Positions 17,691-25,199 of a DNA stretch of 64,000 nt are shown here, in pieces. A program made the position numbers and the translations under genes. Under the pieces are notes generated by a model that worked only from the letters and a program-made list of their open reading frames with translations, did no database searches and was not told where the DNA came from. The stretch is from VXRD01 sp965242535 (GTDB taxonomy: Bacteria; Latescibacterota; UBA2968). The stretch lies in the NCBI GenBank assembly GCA_965242535.1, contig OZ251458.1, forward strand, positions 744,001 to 808,000. The letters are read 5' to 3'. Each line of letters begins with the position of its first letter. Within the stretch, counting starts at the first letter, position 1.

Positions 17691-17968
17691 CATGGCTTCT
17701 TTGATAGATGAGAGCAAGGGTTGTTTTGATGGCTTTGAGCGATGGATGATGCGATTAAAAACCCGTCACACTACCCGTCGCAAAAGCCATCCACGTTCCT
17801 CTCTTTCGGGGGTTAGGGGTCCAAGAGGAAGACGGAAATTTGGTCGCTTGACAAAGCGAGGCGATGGTTTCATTATACCCGGCGGTTGGGAGTACTCACT
17901 TCTCACCTCTCGCCTCTTGCTTCTCACCTCTCCCGTCTCCCGTCTCCCGTCTTTCCAAAAGGATGATT
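17691..17968. other. Repeat-rich spacer upstream of nitroreductase
   Basis: A GATTAAAAACCCG segment and an AT-poor stretch lead into another CTCCCGTCTCCCGTC array (about 17900-17955). The array ends 8 nt before the AAAAGGA ribosome site of the nitroreductase gene. No other gene signal is seen. Confidence 0.5.
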
Positions 17969-18721
17969 ATGTCAAATTCCACGATTGAGTTGTTGATGTC
18001 GCACACGAGTATTCGGCAATTTGAAGATCGCCCGTTGCCCGATGGGGCGTTGGAGGCCCTGATTCGGTGTGGGCAACAGGCGAGCACGTCGAGCAATTTG
18101 CAGGCTTATACCGCGATTCACGTGACCGATCCCGAGCGCAAAAAGCGACTGGCCGAGTTGTGTGCCGATCAAGTGCAGATTCACCAGAGCGCGGCATTTT
18201 TGGCTTTTTGCGCGGATTTGCATCGGGACCGAATGTGCAATTTTATGCACGAGGCCGAGCGGTTTGACGGGGATTATGCCGAGGCGTTGATGATCGCGAC
18301 TGTCGATGTCGCGCTGATGATGCAAAACGCGGCGGTAGCCGCCGAGTCTATGGGATTGGGCATTTGCATGATCGGCGCGATGCGGAACAATCCCAAGGCC
18401 GTGGGCGCGTTGCTCGGCTTGCCCCCGCATGTCGTCGCCGTGGCCGGATTTTGCATCGGCTATCCCGCGCAGGCGCCAGAAGTGAAACCGCGATTGCCAC
18501 TCGACGCGGTGTTGCATCGGGAACGCTATTTAGACGACGAGACGCACCGCGCGATTTTGGAGACGTACGATCAGACGATGGTCGAATTTTATGCGTCGCA
18601 GGGAATGCACGCGGGCGACCAGCGTTGGACCAAAGTGATGGCCGAACGCACCGGGCAATTTCACGCCCGCGAAGAATTGGACGAATTTTTGACCGCACAG
18701 GGGTTCCGATTGCGGAGGTAG
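17969..18721 (+). CDS. Nitroreductase-family flavoprotein (NfsA/FRP-like)
   Basis: The 250-residue protein starts at ATG 17969 with AAAAGGA 6 nt upstream. Longer readings run into a heptamer repeat. It resembles FMN-dependent NADPH nitroreductases. SHTSIRQFEDRPLPDG near residue 10 holds the Arg-x-Phe FMN-phosphate contact. GQQASTSSNLQAY and VAAESMGLGICMIGAMRNN contribute to the flavin and dimer sites, and GFCIGYPAQAPEVKPRLPLD is the typical C-terminal core. Such enzymes reduce nitro, quinone or flavin substrates in the cytoplasm. The physiological substrate is unknown. Confidence 0.92.
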   Translation: MSNSTIELLMSHTSIRQFEDRPLPDGALEALIRCGQQASTSSNLQAYTAIHVTDPERKKRLAELCADQVQIHQSAAFLAFCADLHRDRMCNFMHEAERFDGDYAEALMIATVDVALMMQNAAVAAESMGLGICMIGAMRNNPKAVGALLGLPPHVVAVAGFCIGYPAQAPEVKPRLPLDAVLHRERYLDDETHRAILETYDQTMVEFYASQGMHAGDQRWTKVMAERTGQFHAREELDEFLTAQGFRLRR

Positions 18722-18829
18722 CGCGGCCCCGGTTTCCTTGACGATCTTCAATTTCACGCCTACACTATTGCGAGCGTTGACGCCCAAGTGCGACCACCGA
18801 TAGACCCTTCGCGCAGGAGGAATGCCCAA

Positions 18830-19525
18830 ATGAGAATTGAACCTGAAAACGCCAATGTCTCGCTCGTCATGCGCGGTCATTTCAATCCTTCCATTTTTAC
18901 CCCTCAGTGGTTTGCATGGCATGGGCTTCTGCCCGAAAAGGTCGTCGATGTTGCAGATCTGAAAATCGCCCATCCCGAGATCGCGATGTTCGGTGCGGAT
19001 TGGCTCAACTTGATCGTCCAACCAGACCGCCTTGCGATCAGTACGACCCAGTCGCCCTTTGTTCGCTTGCATGACCTGGCTGTCCGTATTTTTCGAGAAC
19101 ACCTTCCCCATACGCCTCTTGCGATTCTAGGAATCAACCGGGAAGTACATTTCGCTGTGCAGAACTTTGCCGAGTGCCATAAACTCTGCAATCTGTTGGC
19201 CCCTGTTGCGCCATGGGGGGATTGGGGAGAGAAACTCACGCCGGGCGAAAAACGAGGTGGCATGACCTCCTTGACCATGACGCAATGGAATCCGGAAGGT
19301 AGACCGCCGGGCGGAGCGATAAATGTGACGGTAAAACCGTTAAACCTAGATGGCCAAGGCCGTTTCGGCATATCTGTTAGCGTCAACGACCACTATACCG
19401 TTGAGAAAACGAACAGCGAGATGGCAAATCGCGAAATCGTCGCGTTGCTGGAGGAAAATTTTGATGAATCCCTCCGGCGCGCGGATCAAATCATCGATCA
19501 CATTATGGCATTAACGAGGAGATGA
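18830..19525 (+). CDS. Conserved-looking protein of unknown function, first gene of MBL-associated operon
   Basis: The 231-residue product begins MRIEPENANVSLVMRGHFNP at ATG 18830, preceded by GCAGGAGGA 7-15 nt upstream. I do not recognise a domain. It is a soluble, mixed alpha/beta sequence with no membrane segment. The segment LAILGINREVHFAVQNF in the middle and the charged C-terminal helix stand out. It overlaps the next gene by the four bases ATGA if that gene starts at 19522, so translation is likely coupled. The neighbours (unknown protein, MBL-fold remnant, Fic) suggest a mobile or conflict-type operon. Confidence 0.85.
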   Translation: MRIEPENANVSLVMRGHFNPSIFTPQWFAWHGLLPEKVVDVADLKIAHPEIAMFGADWLNLIVQPDRLAISTTQSPFVRLHDLAVRIFREHLPHTPLAILGINREVHFAVQNFAECHKLCNLLAPVAPWGDWGEKLTPGEKRGGMTSLTMTQWNPEGRPPGGAINVTVKPLNLDGQGRFGISVSVNDHYTVEKTNSEMANREIVALLEENFDESLRRADQIIDHIMALTRR

Positions 19526-19527
19526 AC

Positions 19528-20088
19528 ATGTCGGAGACGGCATCCGCTTTTGCAAACAATAATGAAGGGTGGCCCGCGACCGATCCCTTTTACCAATCGT
19601 TTCGAGAAAACTACCCAGAACGCGTCGGACTTGCCCTCAAACACGCCCGCGAAATGGCGAGGTACGAGGGTGATTCTCCAATGACCACCGAGGACAGGGA
19701 CGATGCCCCTCAGATCATCGATTTCCCCGACTTGTCTGGACTTTCACAACCCCGACCACAAGTCGTCTTTCACGCCCTCCAAGAGTGGGAGGGGTATGTT
19801 CTCGAACGCGATGAGAAAGAATTTACCGCTCGGCTGTTGGATTTGACCGCTGATTCCATGCAGGAGGAGGAAGCCGTCATTCCTCTGGATGAGATTTCAG
19901 AGGACGATCTCAAACGTCTGCGTCCCGGTGGCATCTTTCGCTGGGTCATCGGGTATGAGCGTTCTGCGAGTGGAACGAAGAAGCGCGTCTCACAGATCGT
20001 TTTCCGCGACCTTCCCGCTATGACCGAGAAGGACATGTCCGAAGGAGAGGAATGGGCGAAAAAGATCGCACAGTCAATCATAGCCTAA
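19528..20088 (+). CDS. Protein of unknown function, second gene of MBL-associated operon
   Basis: The 186-residue acidic protein starts at ATG 19528, 8 nt after GAGGAG. An ATG at 19522 is too close to that site. The first half is rich in acidic residues. The C-terminal part reads FRWVIGYERSASGTKKRVSQ, a compact basic beta-rich segment that looks like the conserved core, and it ends in a charged helix. No known catalytic motif is seen. Its position between the first unknown protein and the MBL protein, with overlapping ends on both sides, argues that all three act together. Confidence 0.85.
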   Translation: MSETASAFANNNEGWPATDPFYQSFRENYPERVGLALKHAREMARYEGDSPMTTEDRDDAPQIIDFPDLSGLSQPRPQVVFHALQEWEGYVLERDEKEFTARLLDLTADSMQEEEAVIPLDEISEDDLKRLRPGGIFRWVIGYERSASGTKKRVSQIVFRDLPAMTEKDMSEGEEWAKKIAQSIIA

Positions 20089-20753
20089 TGTCCATCGCAC
20101 CCCAACGCGATCAGCTCGAAGTGAGCCTTTTGGATCATTGTGAGGTGTGGACGCTCTCGCCTTCCGATACGAAATTTGACGCATTTTTGCGAGAAATAGG
20201 TCGTCTGCTGCCACAGAAAAGCGAAACCAAAAGGCGCGTGCCTGCCCTGACGCCTAACAAAATTGCAGTCGTTTTGTCGATTGAGATCGGCGAGGCAGTC
20301 ATTCTTCTCGGTTCCGATCTGGAAGGGCAAGGATGGTTAGAGATACTCGATGGCCGCGAACGACCTAATCGCAAAGCTTCGGTTTTCAAAGTTCCGCACC
20401 ACGGTTCTCAAAACGCACATGAGGATCGCGTGTGGAACGAGATGTTGCGCGATGATCCGGTTGCGGTACTCGCGCCATGGCGAAGAGGTGGGCGGAATTT
20501 GCCGACTGAGCGCGACGTAAAACGCATTCTCTCATTTACCGGAAGGGCTTACAAAACTGTGTCGCACAATGCCCGCATTCGCAGATCCGCACGGAACAGG
20601 CGAAAGGCAGTGGAAAGGACGATTCGGGAAACCGGCGCGAGGATATGGCGGGCAGATCAATTTTCCGGATTGATTCGCCTGCGTAAAGCATTGGGTTCGC
20701 AAACCGATTGGGACGTTGAGACATTCGGATCGGCATGCCCATTGGCGGATTGA
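20052..20753 (+). CDS. MBL-fold hydrolase, C-terminal half only (metal-binding N-terminus missing)
   Basis: The 233-residue product carries the C-terminal half of a ComEC-like metallo-beta-lactamase domain: VWTLSPSDTKFDAF, VVLSIEIGEAVILLGSDLEG and the signature KVPHHGSQNAHEDRVW. The N-terminal H-x-H-x-D-H metal motif, normally about 100 residues earlier, is absent, and no such motif is present upstream in any frame I read. The protein is therefore probably a 5'-truncated or catalytically dead version. The start at 20052 has AAGGAGAGG upstream and overlaps the previous gene by 37 nt. An alternative is ATG 20088 at a TAATG junction. Confidence 0.8.
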   Translation: MGEKDRTVNHSLMSIAPQRDQLEVSLLDHCEVWTLSPSDTKFDAFLREIGRLLPQKSETKRRVPALTPNKIAVVLSIEIGEAVILLGSDLEGQGWLEILDGRERPNRKASVFKVPHHGSQNAHEDRVWNEMLRDDPVAVLAPWRRGGRNLPTERDVKRILSFTGRAYKTVSHNARIRRSARNRRKAVERTIRETGARIWRADQFSGLIRLRKALGSQTDWDVETFGSACPLAD

Positions 20754-20798
20754 GAAAAAGCCTTATGGTTTGGTGTGAAATCATTGCGAGAACATGTT

Positions 20799-21722
20799 AT
20801 GAGCGACCCCATTGAAGAAATCGATCGGTTGAAAAAGCAGTTGGACGCATTGCGCCCCCTGTGTCCCGATGCCCTTGCCCGCGTAGCGCAAAAGCTCAGG
20901 ATCGAGTCGAATTATCACTCCAATGCCGTAGAGGGCAATAGCCTGACCTTCGGGGAAACGAAAAGTCTGATCCTGCATGGCCTTACGGCACAGGGCAAAC
21001 CCATGCGCGATCATCTGGATATCGAAGGGCACGACGAGGCGGTCAAGGCCATCGAGGAAGCGATTCAAAAAAACGAGGCACTCAACGAGGTTTTCATCCG
21101 AAATCTCCATAAAGTGTTGTTGAAAGAGCCGTACGGAAGCGACGCGATAACGCCTGATGGGCAACACGTAAAGCGGTCCATTGCCATTGGCGCGTACAAA
21201 ACGCGGCCCAATAACGTGCGAACCCCAACCGGCGAGACGTATTATTTCACCCCGCCCGAGCAAGTGAAACCCGCGATGAGCGATCTGTTGGATTGGTACA
21301 GAAGGAAAAAGAACGAGGGCGAGCATCCCATTGTCATCGCCGCCGCATTTCACTATCGCTTTGTCCGCATCCACCCTTTCGACGATGGGAACGGCCGCAT
21401 GGCGCGACTTTTGATGAATATGATCTTGATCGAGCACGGCTACACAGTGGCCCTAATTCCCCATGAGGAAAGAGATCGATATATCGACACATTGGCGCGT
21501 GCCGATAGAACCGAGGATTTGACCGAGTTTATCGCCTACATTGCACAGTGTTGCAAATACGCCTTGAATCTCCATCTCAAAGCCGCTCGTGGAGAGGATA
21601 TTGAAGATATGGGAGATATAGACAAAGCTATCGCACGCTTCAAACGCACGCGGGGAATACAAAAAGCACTCGACCGCGTTTCAGGCGTGCATGATAGCGC
21701 CGATGAGAAAGGAAAACGATAA
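20799..21722 (+). CDS. Fic-domain AMP-transferase (class II, self-inhibited)
   Basis: The 307-residue protein transfers AMP or a related moiety to hydroxyl side chains of target proteins. The core Fic motif HPFDDGNGRMAR lies at residues 192-203 with the catalytic His and Asn-Gly-Arg loop intact. The N-terminal SNAVEGN at 41-47 is the class II inhibitory helix motif (S-x3-E-G-N) whose glutamate blocks the active site, so the enzyme is probably autoregulated. GYTVALIPHEERDRYIDTLA follows the core. ATG 20799 is preferred over GTG 20775 because the motif distance matches the family. The stop overlaps a following ATG (TAATG). Confidence 0.93.
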   Translation: MSDPIEEIDRLKKQLDALRPLCPDALARVAQKLRIESNYHSNAVEGNSLTFGETKSLILHGLTAQGKPMRDHLDIEGHDEAVKAIEEAIQKNEALNEVFIRNLHKVLLKEPYGSDAITPDGQHVKRSIAIGAYKTRPNNVRTPTGETYYFTPPEQVKPAMSDLLDWYRRKKNEGEHPIVIAAAFHYRFVRIHPFDDGNGRMARLLMNMILIEHGYTVALIPHEERDRYIDTLARADRTEDLTEFIAYIAQCCKYALNLHLKAARGEDIEDMGDIDKAIARFKRTRGIQKALDRVSGVHDSADEKGKR

Positions 21723-21775
21723 TGAACGCAACGGAGTTGTTCCAAAAAGCCCAATTCGTCGATGCCTACCGCTAA
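21721..21775 (+). pseudogene. 17-codon remnant overlapping fic stop, possibly a small antitoxin start
   Basis: An ATG overlapping the fic stop opens MNATELFQKAQFVDAYR and then stops. The pattern resembles the beginning of short Fic-associated antitoxin-like proteins (T-E-x-F-Q-x-AQF-V-D), with a frame loss after AQFVD. This is a tentative reading based on 17 residues. Confidence 0.3.
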
Positions 21776-21803
21776 TTTCGAGATTCAAAAAAAAGGAGAA
21801 CCG

Positions 21804-21970
21804 ATGACCCGGCAATCGGACGCGATCCAAGAGATACTCAAAGACGGCAATTACCGTCTCGACTTGTTCAGCAAAGATGAAATTGCCGCCCTGCGGGAAA
21901 AGCTCAGGATCGAGTCGAATGATCAAATGCCTTAAAGGGCAATCGTCTAACCCTCGGAGCAGTGCAGCAG
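21804..21970 (+). pseudogene. Relic of a second Fic gene
   Basis: A GGAGA site precedes ATG 21804, which encodes 43 residues ending in LREKLRIESNDQMP and a stop. The DNA from about 21898 to 21962 aligns with the fic gene at 20890-20955: AAAGCTCAGGATCGAGTCGAAT is shared and AGGGCAAT and ACC-TCGG follow in register with substitutions and small indels. The upstream part (ILKDGNYRLDLFSKDEIAAL) is not in the intact fic gene, so this is a decayed paralogue with a different N-terminus rather than a simple duplication. Confidence 0.75.
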
Positions 21971-22011
21971 ATGTGGAGGGCTACTCAATTTTTTTAGCGG
22001 GGATCTGAACG

Positions 22012-23841
22012 ATGACTGAACTGACGCTTATCGCAGTTTTGGCACTGGTGTTTTTGCACGTTTGCAGACGGCGCGTTTTTGCCCGCGAAAGCGATTTTTT
22101 TGACCGATCAGAGGGCGAGCAGTTCGACCACAAGTGGGGCTATGCGGATACGCGGTTTGAGTTTGACGACGACCGGACCGTGCGCGTGACCGGCACGCGC
22201 TACCCGCTGTGTGGGTACCCGATGCCGCATTTTTTGGCCTTTGTCGAAGAGGTGATCGACGTGCCGATCCGCCCGGAAGATATGGGACGGGAGGTGGAAC
22301 ACCGCGACTTGCCCGCGCCCATTGCGAACGCGGGTTTTTTAGCTGCGGTGCGCGAGGTGCTTTCGGAGGATTGCGCGTCGCAAGAAGACCGCGTGCGGTT
22401 GACGCACAGCCACGGGCAGTTGAGCGTGGATGAGGTGTACCAAATTCTGTACCATCGCCTCCCGGACCGCTTGGTGGATGTGGTGCTGTTTCCGCAGGGC
22501 GAGGCCGATGTGCAACGGATCATCCATCTCGCAAACGCGCACAATGTGGTGCTGGTGCCCTACGGCGGTGGGACGAACGTGAGCGGCGCGCTGGCGATTC
22601 CGCCTTCGGAAAAGCGGATGGTCGCGTCGGTGGATATGCGGCGCATGAATCGCGTGGTGGAGTTGGACGAGGAGAATTTGCAGGCGCGCGTGGAGGCGGG
22701 CATTTCCGGCAAGCAGTTGGAGCGCGTGCTCAATGACCGGGGATACACGTCCGGGCACGATCCGGACAGTTTGGAGTTTTCGACTCTGGGCGGATGGATT
22801 TCGACGAATGCGAGCGGCATGAAAAAGAATCGCTACGGCAATATCGAGGATATCGTGCTCGAGGCCAAGTTGGTGACGCCCACCGGGGAGATCGAGACGC
22901 GGCACGCCACGCCGCGCAACTCGACCGGCGTGCAACCCCGATCCTTTTTGTTTGGCAGCGAGGGCAATTTGGGGATCATCACCCAAGCGACTCTCAAAAT
23001 CCACAAACGGCCCGAAGCGCAGCGATTTGGCTCGTTGGTCTTTCCGTCGTTTGAACGCGGCGTGGCCTACCTCAAAGCCCTGCGGCAGACCGGACAAATT
23101 CCCGCGAGCATCCGCCTGCTGAACAACACGGAGTTTCGCTTTGGGCAGGCATTGAAGCCCGCGGCGACCGGATGGAAGAAGGTCGAGCAGGGTTTTCAGC
23201 GGTTTTTCCTGTTCAAACTCAAGGGCTTTGATCTCAAACAGGTGGTGGCGTGTACGGTTGTGATGGAGGGCACGAAGGCCGAGGTCCGGCAACAGGCGAA
23301 GACGATTTTCAAATTGGCGAAGCGATTCGGCGGGATTTCGGGCGGGGCGAGCAATGGCAAGCGCGGGTATATGCTGACGTTTGGCATCGCGTATATCCGC
23401 GATTTTTTCAGCCAGTTTCACATCTTGGGCGAGACCTTTGAGACCTCGGTGCCGTGGACGCAGATTCACGAGGTCATCGGCGCGGTGGAAAAAACCTTGT
23501 CCGCATTGCACGAAAAACGCGGCATCCCGGGCAAACCCTATTTGGCTTACCGCGTGACGCAGACCTACCACACGGGCGTGTGCATCTACTTTACGATGGG
23601 CTTTTGCGGGCAGGGGCTTGAAAATGCCGTGGGCGTTTATCACGAGATCGAGCACGCCTTGCGCCAAGAAATTTTGAATCGCGGCGGCTCCCTGTCCCAC
23701 CACCACGGCATCGGCAAACTCCGCCGCGACTTCCTGCCGCAAATCCAAAGCGAAAACAGCATCGCGGTCCTGCGACAGCTCAAAAAGGCAATGGATCCCA
23801 ACGACATCTTCGCCATCGGCAACGGCGCGTTTGGAAATTGA
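22012..23841 (+). CDS. FAD-linked oxidase, alkyldihydroxyacetonephosphate synthase-like
   Basis: The 609-residue flavoprotein has an N-terminal hydrophobic helix (about 5-20), a PCMH-type FAD-binding domain and a FAD-oxidase C domain. In the FAD domain, LVPYGGGTNVSGAL and DPDSLEFSTLGGWISTNASG are strongly like alkylglycerone-phosphate synthase. That enzyme exchanges the acyl chain of acyl-DHAP for an alkyl chain in ether-lipid synthesis. The C-terminal SLSHHHGIGKLRRDFL holds the active-site histidines of this family. A general FAD-dependent hydroxyacid dehydrogenase cannot be excluded, but the AGPS-like motifs are specific. No partner acyltransferase is in the window. Confidence 0.9.
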   Translation: MTELTLIAVLALVFLHVCRRRVFARESDFFDRSEGEQFDHKWGYADTRFEFDDDRTVRVTGTRYPLCGYPMPHFLAFVEEVIDVPIRPEDMGREVEHRDLPAPIANAGFLAAVREVLSEDCASQEDRVRLTHSHGQLSVDEVYQILYHRLPDRLVDVVLFPQGEADVQRIIHLANAHNVVLVPYGGGTNVSGALAIPPSEKRMVASVDMRRMNRVVELDEENLQARVEAGISGKQLERVLNDRGYTSGHDPDSLEFSTLGGWISTNASGMKKNRYGNIEDIVLEAKLVTPTGEIETRHATPRNSTGVQPRSFLFGSEGNLGIITQATLKIHKRPEAQRFGSLVFPSFERGVAYLKALRQTGQIPASIRLLNNTEFRFGQALKPAATGWKKVEQGFQRFFLFKLKGFDLKQVVACTVVMEGTKAEVRQQAKTIFKLAKRFGGISGGASNGKRGYMLTFGIAYIRDFFSQFHILGETFETSVPWTQIHEVIGAVEKTLSALHEKRGIPGKPYLAYRVTQTYHTGVCIYFTMGFCGQGLENAVGVYHEIEHALRQEILNRGGSLSHHHGIGKLRRDFLPQIQSENSIAVLRQLKKAMDPNDIFAIGNGAFGN

Positions 23842-23856
23842 AGGCGAATTGGCGGA

Positions 23857-24222
23857 GACGTGGCTCGCTTGTCTAAAGCGTTTGGTCCTACAGCATAGTT
23901 TATTGCCTTCGATGCGTTGGCTACGCCTGTGCCTACGGCGTGCGGCGACCTACTTTTTTTCAACAGCAAAAAAAAGTAGGCAAAAAATGCCGCTCTCATG
24001 CGCCGAGGGGCTAAGGCACAGCGCAAATCGCTTTTGTAATAGAACGACATGCGCCAGCCTGCAAGGTGAGAAAAAAAGAAAAGTGCGTTGCGAGACGGAC
24101 TTGCGCGCTGTGCTTAATGGCTTTCGTTGATGGACTTTTGCGATGGCATGTTTGGCGATAGCTTCTCTGAAGGACGGTGGAACGGCAAAGCGATCCCGAT
24201 AATGAATGAGTTAGGACAAATG
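23857..24222 (+). repeat. Modular dispersed element, copy 2 (type I 3' end, with GTTGGCTACGCC insert)
   Basis: The core (GTCTAAAGCGTTTGGTCCTACAGC) begins 16 nt after the preceding stop, so the left terminus seen in other copies is missing. In place of GATGCCTTCGGCG, this copy has GATGCGTTGGCTACGCCTGTGCCTACGGCGTGCGGCG, an added small hairpin. The CCTACTTTTTTT/AAAAAAAGTAGG hairpin and the type I tail are present. Confidence 0.85.
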
Positions 24223-24320
24223 CCCTCTCCCGTCTCCCCGATTTTGGAAATTAAAGGCGAATCGGCGGAGGGGAGATGAGTGACCCTCTCCCGTCTCCCC
24301 TCTCCCGTCTCCCCGATTTT
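24223..24320. repeat. CTCCCGTCTCCC heptamer arrays
   Basis: Two short arrays of CTCCCGT are separated by CGATTTTGGAAATTAAAGGCGAATCGGCGGAGGGGAGATGAG. Part of this, GGAAATTGAAGGCGAATTGGCGGAG, also occurs at 23833-23857 just before copy 2 of the dispersed element. Confidence 0.65.
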
Positions 24321-24324
24321 AAAA

Positions 24325-24870
24325 ATGGACACCGCCATGCGGGAAATGACCGATGTCGAGAAAGTGCGAAAGTTCATGCGGTATCTCGGCGCAGAGGCGC
24401 GAGGCAAAGGCCGGATTTATCTCGTCGGGGGAAGTTCGGCGGTGCTGCTCGGATGGCGGATGACCACCATGGACATCAACCTCAAGCTCGCCCCTGAACC
24501 CGCAGGTGTTTTCGAAGCTATCGCCCGTGCGAAAAATGCCTTGAATATCAATGTCGAACTGGCGGCGCCCGACGACTTCATCCCTCCTCTTCCCAACTGG
24601 CGGGCGCGCAGCGCGTTCATCGAGCGGTGCGGGCCGATCGATTTTTTTCATTACGACTTCTACGCGCAGGCACTCGCCAAAATTGAGCGCGGGCACGATC
24701 AGGATCTGCGCGATGTCGAATCCATGCGCCGAGAGCGGTTGATCGACCCGACGCGCCTGACCGAGTTTTTCAACGCCATTGAACCGGATCTCGTGCGCTA
24801 TCCCGCGATTGACGCCGCGTCCTTCCGCGAGAAGGTGCAAAAAGCGGCTCTCGCAATGGAGATGCAATGA
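24325..24870 (+). CDS. DUF6036-like nucleotidyltransferase, possible toxin of a two-gene pair
   Basis: The roughly 181-residue protein has a minimal nucleotidyltransferase core. GRIYLVGGSSAVLLGWRMTT contains the G-G-S motif and TTMDINLKL the paired acidic residues (D-x-N in place of D-x-D). It resembles DUF6036/AbiEii-like nucleotidyltransferases, which often act as toxins that modify tRNA. The start is uncertain among ATGs at 24325, 24337 and 24346, since repeat DNA lies immediately upstream. It overlaps the next gene by ATGA, so the two are translationally coupled. Confidence 0.8.
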   Translation: MDTAMREMTDVEKVRKFMRYLGAEARGKGRIYLVGGSSAVLLGWRMTTMDINLKLAPEPAGVFEAIARAKNALNINVELAAPDDFIPPLPNWRARSAFIERCGPIDFFHYDFYAQALAKIERGHDQDLRDVESMRRERLIDPTRLTEFFNAIEPDLVRYPAIDAASFREKVQKAALAMEMQ

Positions 24871-25163
24871 CCCAAGTGTTGCAAAATCTACCGGGCGCGG
24901 ATCTCGTCCTATCGGGTATCGAAGCGTTGCAACGCGGCGAGATCACGGTCGAAGCCTTGCTCGTCGCCATCGGCGCGCCGCGGTTGCGCGCGGCGGGCTT
25001 GGACATCCCCCACGCGCAGGGAGTGCCCGACCATCCCGAACGCGCACTCTACGAGGCCCTCGGCGCGATCCATCCCCGAGACGCGCATGCGCGCTACAAC
25101 AGCCTCATCCGCCGCCTCGTCAGCTTTGAACGCGCACTCGAGCAGACAAAATCTTCACCATAG
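24867..25163 (+). CDS. Small partner protein of the nucleotidyltransferase, possible antitoxin
   Basis: The 98-residue, all-helical-looking protein overlaps the preceding stop by ATGA. It has no recognised domain. RYNSLIRRLVSFERALEQ at the C-terminus is a basic amphipathic helix. The tight coupling to a nucleotidyltransferase suggests a toxin-antitoxin relationship, but I see no DNA-binding motif to confirm it. Confidence 0.75.
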   Translation: MTQVLQNLPGADLVLSGIEALQRGEITVEALLVAIGAPRLRAAGLDIPHAQGVPDHPERALYEALGAIHPRDAHARYNSLIRRLVSFERALEQTKSSP

Positions 25164-25199
25164 AATCGCATGTCTGTTTGCGAAAAAAGGGGATTGGAT

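Noticed and set aside
22339..23748. Minus-strand 469-codon frame
   Set aside because: Shadow of the AGPS-like gene, with no ribosome site or motif.
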